Shown here: in pieces, positions 12,437-23,770 of the stretch
Position numbering within the stretch: the stretch's first letter is position 1
Layout of the letters: every line of letters begins with the position of its first letter
Source of the DNA: Actinernus sp. WN-2022
Lineage: Eukaryota; Cnidaria; Anthozoa; Actiniaria; Actinernidae
Assembly: GCA_030867875.1 (NCBI GenBank)
Contig: JAOWCC010000265.1
Location: forward strand, 1-64,000
Reading direction: 5' to 3'
Length of the DNA stretch: 64,000 bases
Notes under the pieces: model-generated
What the model saw: only the letters and a program-made list of their open reading frames with translations
What the model was told of the DNA's origin: nothing
The model's database searches: none
Translations under genes and position numbers: made by a program

Positions 12437-13821
12437 CAAATTCATAGATTCCTGATCGCGAGCTAATATTAAAAACGTTCAATGGGCCGTAAAATTCTCA
12501 AACGGAGAGATTCCATCTTTCCAGCAAATTCATAGATTCCTGATCGCGAGCTAATATTAAAAATGTTCAATGGGCCGTAAAATTCTCAAACGGAGAGATT
12601 CCATCTTTCCAGCAAATTCATAGATTCCTGATCGCGAGCTAATATTAAAAACGTTCAATGTGCCGTAAAATTCTCAAACGGAGAGATTCCATCTTTCCAG
12701 CAAATTCATAGATTCCTGATCGCGAGCTAATATTAAAAACGTTCAATGGGCCGTAAAATTCTCAAACGGAGAGATTCCATCTTTCCAGCAAATTCGTATA
12801 TTCCTGATCGCGAGCTAATATTAAAAACGTTCAATGTGCCGTAAAATTCTCAAACGGAGAGATTCCATCTTTCCAGCAAATTCCTAGATTCCTGATCGCG
12901 AGCTAATATTAAAAACGTTCAATGTGCCGTAAAATTCTCAAACGGAGAGATTCCATCTTTCCAGCAAATTCATAGATTCCTGATCGCGAGCTAATATTAA
13001 AAACGTTCAATATGCCGTAAAATTCTCAAACGGAGAGATTCCATCTTTCCAGCAAATTCATAGATTCCTGATCGCGAGCTAATATTAAAAACGTTCAATG
13101 GGCCGAAAAATTCCCAAACGGAGAGATTCCATCTTTCCAGCAAATTCATAGATTCCTGATCGCGAGCTAATATTAAAAACGTTCAATGGGCCGTAAAATT
13201 CTCAAACGGAGAGATTCCATCTTTCCAGCAAATTCATAGATTCCTGACCGGGAGCTAATATTAAAAACGTTCAATGGGCCGTAAAATTCTCAAACGGAGA
13301 GATTCCATCTTTCCAGCAAATTCATAGATTCCTGCTCGTGAGCTAATATTAAAAACGTTCAATGTGCCGTAAAATTCTCAAACGGAGAGATTCCATCTTC
13401 CAGCAAATTCATAGATTCCTGATCGGGAGCTAATATTAAAAACGTTCAATGGGCCGTAAAATTCTCAAACGGAGAGATTCCATCTTTCCAGCAAATTCAT
13501 AGATTCCTGATCGCGAGCTAATATTAAAAACGTTCAATGGGCCGTAAAATTCTCAAACGGAGAGATTCCATCTTTCCAGCAAATTCATAGATTCCTGATC
13601 GCGAGCTATTATTAAAAACGTTCAATGTGCCGTAAAATTCTCAAACGGAGAGATTCCATCTTTCCAGCAAATTAATAGATTCCTGATCGCGAGCTAATAT
13701 TAAAAACGTTCAATGGGCCGTAAAATTCTCAAACGGAGAGATTCCATCTTTCCAGCAAATTCATAGATTCCTGATCGCGAGCTAATATTAAAACGTTCAA
13801 TGGGCCGTAAAATTCTCAAAC

Positions 13822-13909
13822 GGAGAGATTCCATCTTTCCAGCAAATTCATAGATTCCTGATCGCGAGCTAATATTAAAAACGTTCAATGGGCCGTAAAA
13901 TTCTCAAAC
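13822..13909 (+). repeat. Representative canonical 88-bp monomer with motif map
   Basis: This unit matches the majority base at essentially every position. From its first base (m1): GGAGAGATTCC at m1-11, an AAATTC at m23-28, AGATTCC at m31-37, GATC at m39-42 overlapping the palindrome TCGCGA at m41-46, the palindrome AATATT at m50-55, an A run at m56-60, the palindrome AACGTT at m59-64, GGGCC at m69-73, and a second AAATTC at m77-82. Five CpGs occur per unit, counting the one across the unit junction (m88-m1). The commonest alternatives are gtgcc for gggcc, taatag, tagtag or tcctag for tcatag, and ctgctcgcgagc for ctgatcgcgagc. The start point of the unit is arbitrary, chosen because the window opens there. 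Confidence 0.93.
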
Positions 13910-16559
13910 GGAGAGATTCCATCTTTCCAGCAAATTCGTATATTCCTGATCGCGAGCTAATATTAAAAACGTTCAATGTGCCGTAAAATTCTCAAACGGA
14001 GAGATTCCATCTTTCCAGCAAATTAATAGATTCCTGCTCGCGAGCTAATATTAAAAACGTTCAATGTGCCGTAAAATTCTAAAACAGAGAGGTTCCATCT
14101 TTCCAGCAAATTAATAGATTCCTGATCGCGAGCTAATATTAAAAACGTTCAATGGGCCGTAAAATTCTCAAACGGAGAGATTCCATCTTTCCAGCAAATT
14201 CATAGATTCCTGATCGCGAGCTAATATTAAAAACGTTCAATGTGCCGTAAATTCTCAAACGGAGAGATTCCATCTTTCCATCAAATTCATAGATTCCTGA
14301 TCGCGAGCTATTATTAAAAACGTTCAATGTGCCGTAAAATTCTCAAACGAGAGATTCCATCTTTCCAGCAAATTAATAGATTCCTGATCGCGAGCTAATA
14401 TTAAAAACGTTCAATGGGCCGTAAAATTCTCAAACGGAGAGATTCCATCTTTCCAGCAAATTCATAGATTCCTGATCGCGAGCTAATATTAAAAACGTTC
14501 AATGGGCCGTAAAATTCTCAACGGAGAGATTCCATCTTTCCAGCAAATTCATAGATTCCTGATCGCGAGCTAATATTAAAAACGTTCAATGGGCCGTAAA
14601 ATTCTCAAACGGAGAGATTCCATCTTTCCAGCAAATTCGTATATTCCTGATCGCGAGCTAATATTAAAAACGTTCAATGTGCCGTAAAATTCTCAAACGG
14701 AGAGATTCCATCTTTCCAGCAAATTAATAGATTCCTGCTCGCGAGCTAATATTAAAAACGTTCAATGTGCCGTAAAATTCTAAAACAGAGAGGTTCCATC
14801 TTTCCAGCAAATTAATAGATTCCTGATCGCGAGCTAATATTAAAAACGTTCAATGGGCCGTAAAATTCTCAAACGGAGAGATTCCATCTTTCCAGCAAAT
14901 TCATAGATTCCTGATCGCGAGCTAATATTAAAAACGTTCAATGTGCCGTAAAATTCTCAAACGGAGAGATTCCATCTTTCCAGCAAATTAATAGATTCCT
15001 GATCGCGAGCTAATATTAAAAACGTTCAATGTGCCGTAAAATTCTCAAACGGAGAGATTCCATCTTTGCAGCAAATTCATAGATTCCTGATCGCGAGCTA
15101 ATATTAAAAACCTTCAATGGGCCGTAAAATTCTCAAACGGAGAGATTCCATCTTTCCAGCAAATTCGTATATTGCTGATCGCGAGCTAATATTAAAAAAG
15201 TTCAATGTGCCGTAAAATTCTCAAACGGAGAGATTCCATCTTTCCAGCAAATTCATAGATTCCTGCTCGCGAGCTAATATTAAAAACGTTCAATGTGCCG
15301 TAAAATTCTCAAACGGAGAGATTCCATCTTTCCAGCAAATTAATAGATTCCTGATCGCGAGCTAATATTAAAAACGTTCAATGGGCCGTAAAATTCTCAA
15401 ACCGAGAGATTCCATCTTTCCAGCAAATTCATAGATTCCTGATCGCGAGCTAATATTAAAAACGTTCAATGTGCCGTAAAATTATCAAACGGACAGATTC
15501 CATCTTTCCAGCAAATTCATAGATTCCTGATCGCGAGCTAATATTAAAAACGTTCAATGTGCCGTAAAATTCTCAAACGGAGAGATTCCATCTTTCCAGC
15601 AAATTAATAGATTCCTGCTCGCGAGCTAATATTAAAAACGTTCAATGGGCCGTAAAATTCCCAAACGGAGAGATTCCATCTTTCCAGCAAATTCATAGAT
15701 TCCTGACCGGGAGCTAATATTAAAAACGTTCAATGGGCCGTAAAATTCTCAAACGGAGAGATTCCATCTTTCCAGCAAATTCATAGATTCCTGCTCGTGA
15801 GCTAATATTAAAAACGTTCAATGTGCCGTAAAATTCTCAAACGGAGAGATTCCATCTTTCCAGCAAATTCATAGATTCCTGATCGGGAGCTAATATTAAA
15901 AACGTTCAATGGGCCGTAAATTCTCAAACGGAGAGATTCCATCTTTCCAGCAAATTCATAGATTCCTGATCGCGAGCTAATATTAAAAACGTTCAATGTG
16001 CCGTAAAATTCTCAAACGGAGAGATTCCATCTTTCCAGCAAATTGATAGATTCCTGATCGCGAGCTATTATTAAAAACGTTCAATGTGCCGTAAAATTCT
16101 CAAACGGAGAGATTCCATCTTTCCAGCAAATTAATAGATTCCTGATCGCGAGCTAATATTAAAAACGTTCAATGGGCCGTAAAATTCTCAAACGGAGAGA
16201 TTCCATCTTTCCAGCAAATTCATAGATTCCTGATCGCGAGCTAATATTAAAAACGTTCAATGGGCCGTAAAATTCTCAAACGGAGAGATTCCATCTTTCC
16301 AGCAAATTAATAGATTCCTGCTCGCGAGCTAATATTAAAAACGTTCAATGGGCCGTAAAATTCCCAAACGGAGAGATTCCATCTTTCCAGCAAATTCATA
16401 GATTCCTGACCGGGAGCTAATATTAAAAACGTTCAATGGGCCGTAAAATTCTCAAACGGAGAGATTCCATCTTTCCAGCAAATTCATAGATTCCTGCTCG
16501 TGAGCTAATATTAAAAACGTTCAATGTGCCGTAAAATTCTCAAACGGAGAGATTCCATC

Positions 16560-19500
16560 TTTCCAGCAAATTCGTATATTCCTGATCGCGAGCTAATATT
16601 AAAAACGTTCAATGGGCCGTAAAATTCTCAAACGGAGAGATTCCATCTTTCCAGCAAATTAATAGATTCCTGACAGCGAGCTAATATTAAAAACGTTCAA
16701 TGGGCCGTAAAATACTCAAACGGAGAGATTCCATCTTTCCAGGAAATTCATAGATTCCTAATCGCGAGCTAATATTAAAAACGTTCAATGTGCCGTAAAA
16801 TTCTCAAACGGAGAGATTCCATCTTTCCAGCAAATTCATAGATTCCTGATCGCGAGCTAATATTAAAAACGTTCAATGGGCCGTAAAATACCCTAACGGA
16901 GAGATTCCATCTTTCCAGGAAATTCATAGATTCCTAATCGCGAGCTAATATTAAAAACGTTCAATGTGCCGTAAAATTCTCAAACGGAGAGATTCCATCT
17001 TTCCAGCAAATTAGTAGATTCCTGATCGCGAGCTAATATTAAAAACGTTCAATGTGCCGTAAAATTCTCAAACGGAGAGATTCCATCTTTCCAGCAAATT
17101 AGTAGATTCCTGATCGCGAGCTAATATTAAAAACGTTCAATGGGCCGTAAAATTCTCAAACGGAGAGATTCCATCTTTCCAGCCAATTAGTAGATTCCTG
17201 ATCGCGAGCTAATATTAAAAACGTTCAATGGGCCGTAAAATTCTCAAACGGAGAGATTCCATCTTTCCAGCCAATTAGTAGATTCCTGATCGCGAGCTAA
17301 TATTAAAAACGTTCAATGTGCCGTAAAATTCTCAAACGGAGAGATTCCATCTTTCCAGCAAATTCATAGATTCATGATCGCGAGCTAATATTAAAAACGT
17401 TCAATGTGCCGTAAAATTCTCAAACGGAGAGATTCCATCTTTCCAGCTAATTCCTAGATTCCTGACCGCGAGCTAATATTAAAAACGTTCAATGTGCCGT
17501 AAAATTCTCAAACGGAGAGATTCCATCTTTCCAGCATATTAATAGATTCCTGCTCGCGAGCTAATATTAAAAAAACGTTCAATGTGCCGTAAAATTCTCA
17601 AACGGAGAGATTCCATCTTTCCAGAAAATTAATAGATTCCTGATCGCGAGCTAATATTAAAAACGTTCAATGGGCCGTAAAATTCTCAAACGGAGAGATT
17701 CCATCTTTCCAGCAAATTCATAGATTCCTGATCGCGAGCTAATATTAAAAACGTTCAATGTGCCGTAAAATTCTCAAACGGAGAGATTCCATCTTTCCAG
17801 CAAATTAGTAGATTCCTGATCGCGAGCTAATATTAAAAACGTTCAATGGGCCGTAAAATTCTCAAACGGAGAGATTCCATCTTTCCAGCAAATTAATAGA
17901 TTCCTGCTCGCGAGCTAATATTAAAAACGTTCAATGTGCCGTAAAATTCTCAAACGGAGAGATTCCATCTTTCCAGCAAATTAGTAGATTCCTGATCGCG
18001 AGCTAATATTAAAAACGTTCAATGTGACGTAAAATTCTCAAACGGAGAGATTCCATCTTTCCAGCAAATTAGTAGATTCCTGATCGCGAGCTAATATTAA
18101 AAACGTTCAATGGGCCGTAAAATTCTCAAACGGAGAGATTCCATCTTTCCAGCCAATTAGTAGATTCCTGATCGCGAGCTAATATTAAAAACGTTCAATG
18201 GGCCGTAAAATTCTCAAACGGAGAGATTCCATCTTTCCAGCCAATTAGTAGATTCCTGATCGCGAGCTAATATTAAAAACGTTCAATGGGCCGTAAAATT
18301 TTCAAACGGGGAGATTCCATCTTTCCAGCTAATTCCTAGATTCCTGATCGCGAGCTAATATTAAAAACGTTCAATGGGCCGTAAAATTCTCAAACGGAGA
18401 GATTCCATCTTTCCAGCAAATTCATAGATTCCTGATCGCGAGCTAATATTAAAAACGTTCAATGTGCCGTAAAATTCTCAAACGGAGAGATTCCATCTTT
18501 CCAGCAAATTAGTAGATTCCTGATCGCGAGCTAATATTAAAAATGTTCAATGGGCCGTAAAATTCTCAAACGGAGAGATTCCATCTTTCCAGCAAATTAA
18601 TAGATTCCTGATCGCGAGCTAATATTAAAAACGTTCAATGGGCCGTAAAATTCTCAAACGGAGAGATTCCATCTTTCAGGAAATTCATAGATTCCTGATC
18701 GCGAGCTAATATTAAAAACGTTCAATGGGTCATAAAATTCTCAAACGGAGAGATTCCATCTTTCCAGCAAATTCGAATATTCCTGATCGCGAGCTAATAT
18801 TAAAAACGTTCAATGTGCCGTAAAATTCTCAAACGGAGAGATTCCATCTTTCTAGCAAATTAATAGATTCCTGACAGCGAGCTAATATTAAAAACGTTGA
18901 ATGTGCCGTACAATTCTCAAACGGAGAGATTCACTCTTTCCAGCAAATTAATAGATTCCTGATCGCGAGCTAATATTAAAAACGTTCAATGTGCCGTAAA
19001 ATTCTCAAACGGAGAGATTCCATCTTCCAGCAAATTCATAGATTCCTGATCGCGAGCTAATATTAAAAACGTTCAATGGGGCGTAAAATTCTCAAACGGA
19101 GAGATTCCATCTTTCCAGCAAATTCGTATATTCCTGATCGCGAGCTAATATTAAAAACGCTCAATGTGCCGTAAAATTCTCAAACGGAGAGATTCCATCT
19201 TTCCAGCAAATTCGTATATTCCTGATCGCGAGCTAATATTAAAAACGTTCAATGTGCCGTAAAATTCTCAAACGGAGAGATTCCATCTTTCCAGCAAATT
19301 AATAGATTCCTGACAGCGAGCTAATATTAAAACCGTTCAATGTGCCGTAAAATTCTCAAACGGAGAGATTCCATCTTTCCAGCAAATTCATAGATTCCTG
19401 ATCGCGAGCTAATATTAAAAACGTTCATTGGGCCGTAAAATACTCAAACGGAGAGATTCCATCTTTCCAGGAAATTCATAGATTCCTAATCGCGAGCTAA

Positions 19501-20800
19501 TATTAAAAACGTTCAATGTGCCGTAAAATTCTCAAACGGAGAGATTCCATCTTTCCAGCAAATTCATAGATTCCTGATCGCGAGCTAATATTAAAAACGT
19601 TCAATGGGCCGTAAAATACCCTGACGGAGAGATTCCATCTTTCCAGGAAATTCATAGATTCCTAATCGCGAGCTAATATTAAAAACGTTCAATGTGCCGT
19701 AAAATTCTCAAACGGAGAGATTCCATCTTTCCAGCAAATTAGTAGATTCCTGATCGCGAGCTAATATTAAAAACGTTCAATGTGCCGTAAAATTCTCAAA
19801 CGGAGAGATTCCATCTTTCCAGCAAATTAGTAGATTCCTGATCGCGAGCTAATATTAAAAACGTTCAATGGGCCGTAAAATTCTCAAACGGAGAGATTCC
19901 ATCTTTCCAGCAAATTAGTAGATTCCTTATCGCGAGCTAATATTAAAAAACGTTCAATGGGCCGTAAAATTCTCAAACGGAGAGATTCCATCTTTCCAGC
20001 AAATTAATAGATTCCTGCTCGCGAGCTAATATTAAAAACGTTCAATGTGCCGTAAAATTCTCAAACGGAGAGATTCCATCTTTCCAGCAAATTAGTAGAT
20101 TCCTGATCGCGAGCTAATATTAAAAACGTTCAATGTGACGTAAAATTCTCAAACGGAGAGATTCCATCTTTCCAGCAAATTAGTAGATTCCTGATCGCGA
20201 GCTAATATTAAAAACGTTCAATGGGCCGTAAAATTCTCAAACGGAGAGATTCCATCTTTCCAGCCAATTAGTAGATTCCTGATCGCGAGCTAATATTAAA
20301 AACGTTCAATGGGCCGTAAAATTCTCAAACGGAGAGATTCCATCTTTCCAGCCAATTAGTAGATTCCTGATCGCGAGCTAATATTAAAAACGTTCAATGG
20401 GCCGTAAAATTCTCAAACGGGGAGATTCCATCTTTGGCAGCTAATTCCTAGATTCCTGATCGCGAGCTAATATTAAAAACGTTCAATGGGCCGTAAAATT
20501 CTCAAACGGAGAGATTCCATCTTTCCAGCAATTCATAGATTCCTGATCGCGAGCTAATATTAAAAACGTTCAATGTGCCGTAAAATTCTCAACGGAGAGA
20601 TTCCATCTTTCCAGCAAATTAGTAGATTCCTGATCGCGAGCTAATATTAAAAATGTTCAATGGGCCGTAAAATTCTCAAACGGAGAGATTCCATCTTTCC
20701 AGCAAATTAATAGATTCCTGCTCGCGAGCTAATATTAAAAACGTTCAATGTGCCGTAAAATTCTCAAACGGAGAGATTCCATCTTTCCAGCAAATTCATA
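16560..20800 (+). repeat. Type A domain with two diverged copies of one block (31-monomer offset)
   Basis: Type A markers return abruptly after the ctgctcgtgag unit near 16,500. A block with aataccctaacgg at 16,889 recurs with aataccctgacgg at 19,617, 2,728 bp or 31 units away. The shared gtgacgtaaa unit lies at 18,026 and 20,137, only 2,111 bp apart, so the second copy lacks about seven monomers. The first copy also holds the catattaatag unit (17,535) with its long A run, which ties it to the blocks at 2,661 and 8,908. Confidence 0.8.
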
Positions 20801-21119
20801 GATTCCTGACCGGGAGCTAATATTAAAAACGTTCAATGGGCCGTAAAATTCTCAAACGGAGAGATTCCATCTTTCCAGCAAATTCATAGATTCCTGATCG
20901 CGAGCTAATATTAAAAACGTTCAATGTGCCGTAAAATTCTCAAACGGAGAGATTCCATCTTTCCAGCAAATTAGTAGATTCCTGATCGCGAGCTAATATT
21001 AAAAACGTTCAATGTGCCGTAAAATTCTCAAACGGAGAGATTCCATCTTTCCAGCAAATTCATAGATTCCTGACCGGGAGCTAATATTAAAAACGTTCAA
21101 TGGGCCGTAAAATTCTCAA

Positions 21120-22440
21120 ACGGAGAGATTCCATCTTTCCAGCAAATTCATAGATTCCTGCTCGCGAGCTAATATTAAAAACGTTCAATGTGCCGTAAAA
21201 TTCTCAAACGGAGAGATTCCATCTTTCCAGCAAATTCATAGATTCCTGACCGGGAGCTAATATTAAAAACGTTCAATGGGCCGTAAAATTCTCAAACGGA
21301 GAGATTCCATCTTTCCAGCAAATTCATAGATTCCTGATCGCGAGCTAATATTAAAAACGTTCAATGGGCCGTAAAATTCTCAAACGGAGAGATTCCATCT
21401 TTCCAGCAAATTCATAGATTCCTGCTCGTGAGCTAATATTAAAAACGTTCAATGGGCCGTAAAATTCTCAAACCGGAGAGATTCCATCTTTCCAGCAAAT
21501 TCATAGATTCCTGATCGGGAGCTAATATTAAAAACGTTCAATGGGCCGTAAAATTCTCAAACGGAGAGATTCCATCTTTCCAGCAAATTCATAGATTCCT
21601 GATCGCGAGCTAATATTAAAAACGTTCAATGTGCCGTAAAATTCTCAAACGGAGAGATTCCATCTTTCCAGCAAATTCATAGATTCCTGATCGCGAGCTA
21701 TTATTAAAAACGTTCAATGTGCCGTACAATTCTCAAACGGAGAGATTCCATCTTTCCAGCAAATTAATAGATTCCTGATCGCGAGCTAATATTAAAAACG
21801 TTCAATGGGCCGTAAAATTCTCAAACGGAGAGATTCCATCTTTCCAGCAAATTCATAGATTCCTGATCGCGAGCTAATATTAAAAACGTTCAATGGGCCG
21901 TTAAAATTCTCAAACGGAGAGATTCCATCTTTCCAGCAAATTCATAGATTCCTGATCGCGAGCTAATATTAAAAACGTTCAATGGGCCGTAAAATTCTCA
22001 AACGGAGAGATTCCATCTTTCCAGCAAATTCGTATATTCCTGATCGCGAGCTAATATTAAAAACGTTCAATGTGCCGTAAAATTCTCAAACGAGAGATTC
22101 CATCTTTCCAGCAAATTAATAGATTCCTGCTCGCGAGCTCATATTAAAAACGTTCAATGTGCCGTAAAATTCTAAAACAGAGAGGTTCCATCTTTCCAAC
22201 AAATTAATAGATTCCTGATCGCGAGCTAATATTAAAAACGTTCAATGGGCCGTAAAATTCTCAAACGGAGAGATTCCATCTTTCCAGCAAATTCATAGAT
22301 TCCTGATCGCGAGCTAATATTAAAAACGTTCAATGTGCCGTAAAATTCTCAAACGGAGAGATTCCATCTTTCCAGCAAATTAATAGATTCCTGATCGCGA
22401 GCTAATATTAAAAACGTTCAATGTGCCGTAAAATTCTCAA
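21120..22440 (+). repeat. 15-monomer higher-order repeat, first type, copy 1
   Basis: Fifteen units are repeated immediately downstream at 22,440-23,770. The private variants gctcatattaaa (22,138 and about 23,469), tttccaacaaatt (about 22,196 and 23,527), ctgctcgtgag with gggcc (21,425 and 22,746) and the aaaacagagagg unit (22,174 and 23,505) all recur in order. The offset grows from 1,320-1,321 to 1,331 bp because copy 2 gained a short duplication. Confidence 0.87.
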
Positions 22441-23770
22441 ACGGAGAGATTCCATCTTTCCAGCAAATTCATAGATTCCTGCTCGCGAGCTAATATTAAA
22501 AACGTTCAATGTGCCGTAAAATTCTCAAACGGAGAGATTCCATCTTTCCAGCAAATTCATAGATTCCTGACCGGGAGCTAATATTAAAAACGTTCAATGG
22601 GCCGTAAAATTCTCAAACGGAGAGATTCCATCTTTCCAGCAAATTCATAGATTCCTGATCGCGAGCTAATATTAAAAACGTTCAATGGGCCGTAAAATTC
22701 TCAAACGGAGAGATTCCATCTTTCCAGCAAATTCATAGATTCCTGCTCGTGAGCTAATATTAAAAACGTTCAATGGGCCGTAAAATTCTCAAACGGAGAG
22801 ATTCCATCTTTCCAGCAAATTCATAGATTCCTGATCGGGAGCTAATATTAAAAACGTTCAATGGGCCGTAAAATTCTCAAACGGAGAGATTCCATCTTTC
22901 CAGCAAATTCATAGATTCCTGATCGCGAGCTAATATTAAAAACGTTCAATGTGCCGTAAAATTCTCAAACGGAGAGATTCCATCTTTCCAGCAAATTCAT
23001 AGATTCCTGATCGCGAGCTATTATTAAAAACGTTCAATGTGCCGTACAATTCTCAAACGGAGAGATTCCATCTTTCCAGCAAATTAATAGATTCCTGATC
23101 GCGAGCTAATATTAAAAACGTTCATGGGCCGTAAAATGGGCCGTAAAATTCTCAAACGGAGAGATTCCATCTTTCCAGCAAATTCATAGATTCCTGATCG
23201 CGAGCTAATATTAAAAACGTTCAATGGGCCGTAAAATTCTCAAACGGAGAGATTCCATCTTTCCAGCAAATTCATAGATTCCTGATCGCGAGCTAATATT
23301 AAAAACGTTCAATGGGCCGTAAAATTCTCAAACGGAGAGATTCCATCTTTCCAGCAAATTCGTATATTCCTGATCGCGAGCTAATATTAAAAACGTTCAA
23401 TGTGCCGTAAAATTCTCAAACGGAGAGATTCCATCTTTCCAGCAAATTAATAGATTCCTGCTCGCGAGCTCATATTAAAAACGTTCAATGTGCCGTAAAA
23501 TTCTAAAACAGAGAGGTTCCATCTTTCCAACAAATTAATAGATTCCTGATCGCGAGCTAATATTAAAAACGTTCAATGGGCCGTAAAATTCTCAAACGGA
23601 GAGATTCCATCTTTCCAGCAAATTCATAGATTCCTGATCGCGAGCTAATATTAAAAACGTTCAATGTGCCGTAAAATTCTCAAACGGAGAGATTCCATCT
23701 TTCCAGCAAATTAATAGATTCCTGATCGCGAGCTAATATTAAAAACGTTCAATGTGCCGTAAAATTCTCA
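22440..23770 (+). repeat. 15-monomer higher-order repeat, first type, copy 2
   Basis: Direct neighbour of the preceding copy. It contains a private 12-bp tandem duplication at 23,124-23,147. At about 23,770 it passes straight into a different 15-monomer HOR that starts with the ttgcagc unit. Confidence 0.87.
23124..23147 (+). repeat. 12-bp internal tandem duplication within one monomer
   Basis: ATGGGCCGTAAA occurs twice in a row, and the preceding ttcaatggg has lost one A. The matching unit in the sister copy, 1,320 bp upstream, lacks it. It therefore arose after that 15-monomer duplication. Confidence 0.88.

Larger units (their letters stand above)
12000..16560 (+). repeat. Type B monomer domain (52 units), including an 8-monomer tandem duplication
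   Basis: Type A markers (tagtag, gacagcg, gtacaattc) vanish here and type B markers appear: gagctattattaaa (12,279; 13,605; 14,308; 16,066), ctgctcgtgag, aaaacagagaggttcc (14,081 and 14,782) and ttgcagcaaattc with aaaaccttc near 15,065. Units from about 13,646-14,347 recur from 14,347 to about 14,965 at an offset of 701 bp (8 units less three bases). The unit at 12,412 has an 8-bp internal duplication, described separately. No other sequence is embedded. Confidence 0.78.

Noticed and set aside
13700..13888. 62-codon reading frame on the minus strand with an internal 30-residue repeat
   Set aside because: It is the satellite read through. 88 is not a multiple of 3, so the frame normally shifts in each unit and hits a stop; here one A is missing from the run at 13,790-13,793, giving an 87-bp unit that keeps the frame open. 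The start codon would be TTG and no coding signal is present.
13822..13909. CENP-B box or known centromere-protein motif in the monomer
   Set aside because: The nearest region (ttcaatgggccg) does not keep the essential core bases of the CENP-B box. I see no other motif that I can tie to a known centromere protein.
14139..14327. 62-codon minus-strand reading frame of the same type
   Set aside because: Opened by a one-base loss in gccgtaaattctc near 14,249; start is TTG; the peptide is merely the satellite translated twice.
15808..15996. 62-codon minus-strand reading frame of the same type
   Set aside because: Opened by the same kind of one-A loss near 15,918; no independent evidence of a gene.
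20431..20445. Odd ctttggcagctaattcc in one unit, possible insertion point
   Set aside because: Only the two C bases of tttccag are replaced by GG; the rest of the unit is normal and its length is kept, so this is a local substitution or sequencing error.
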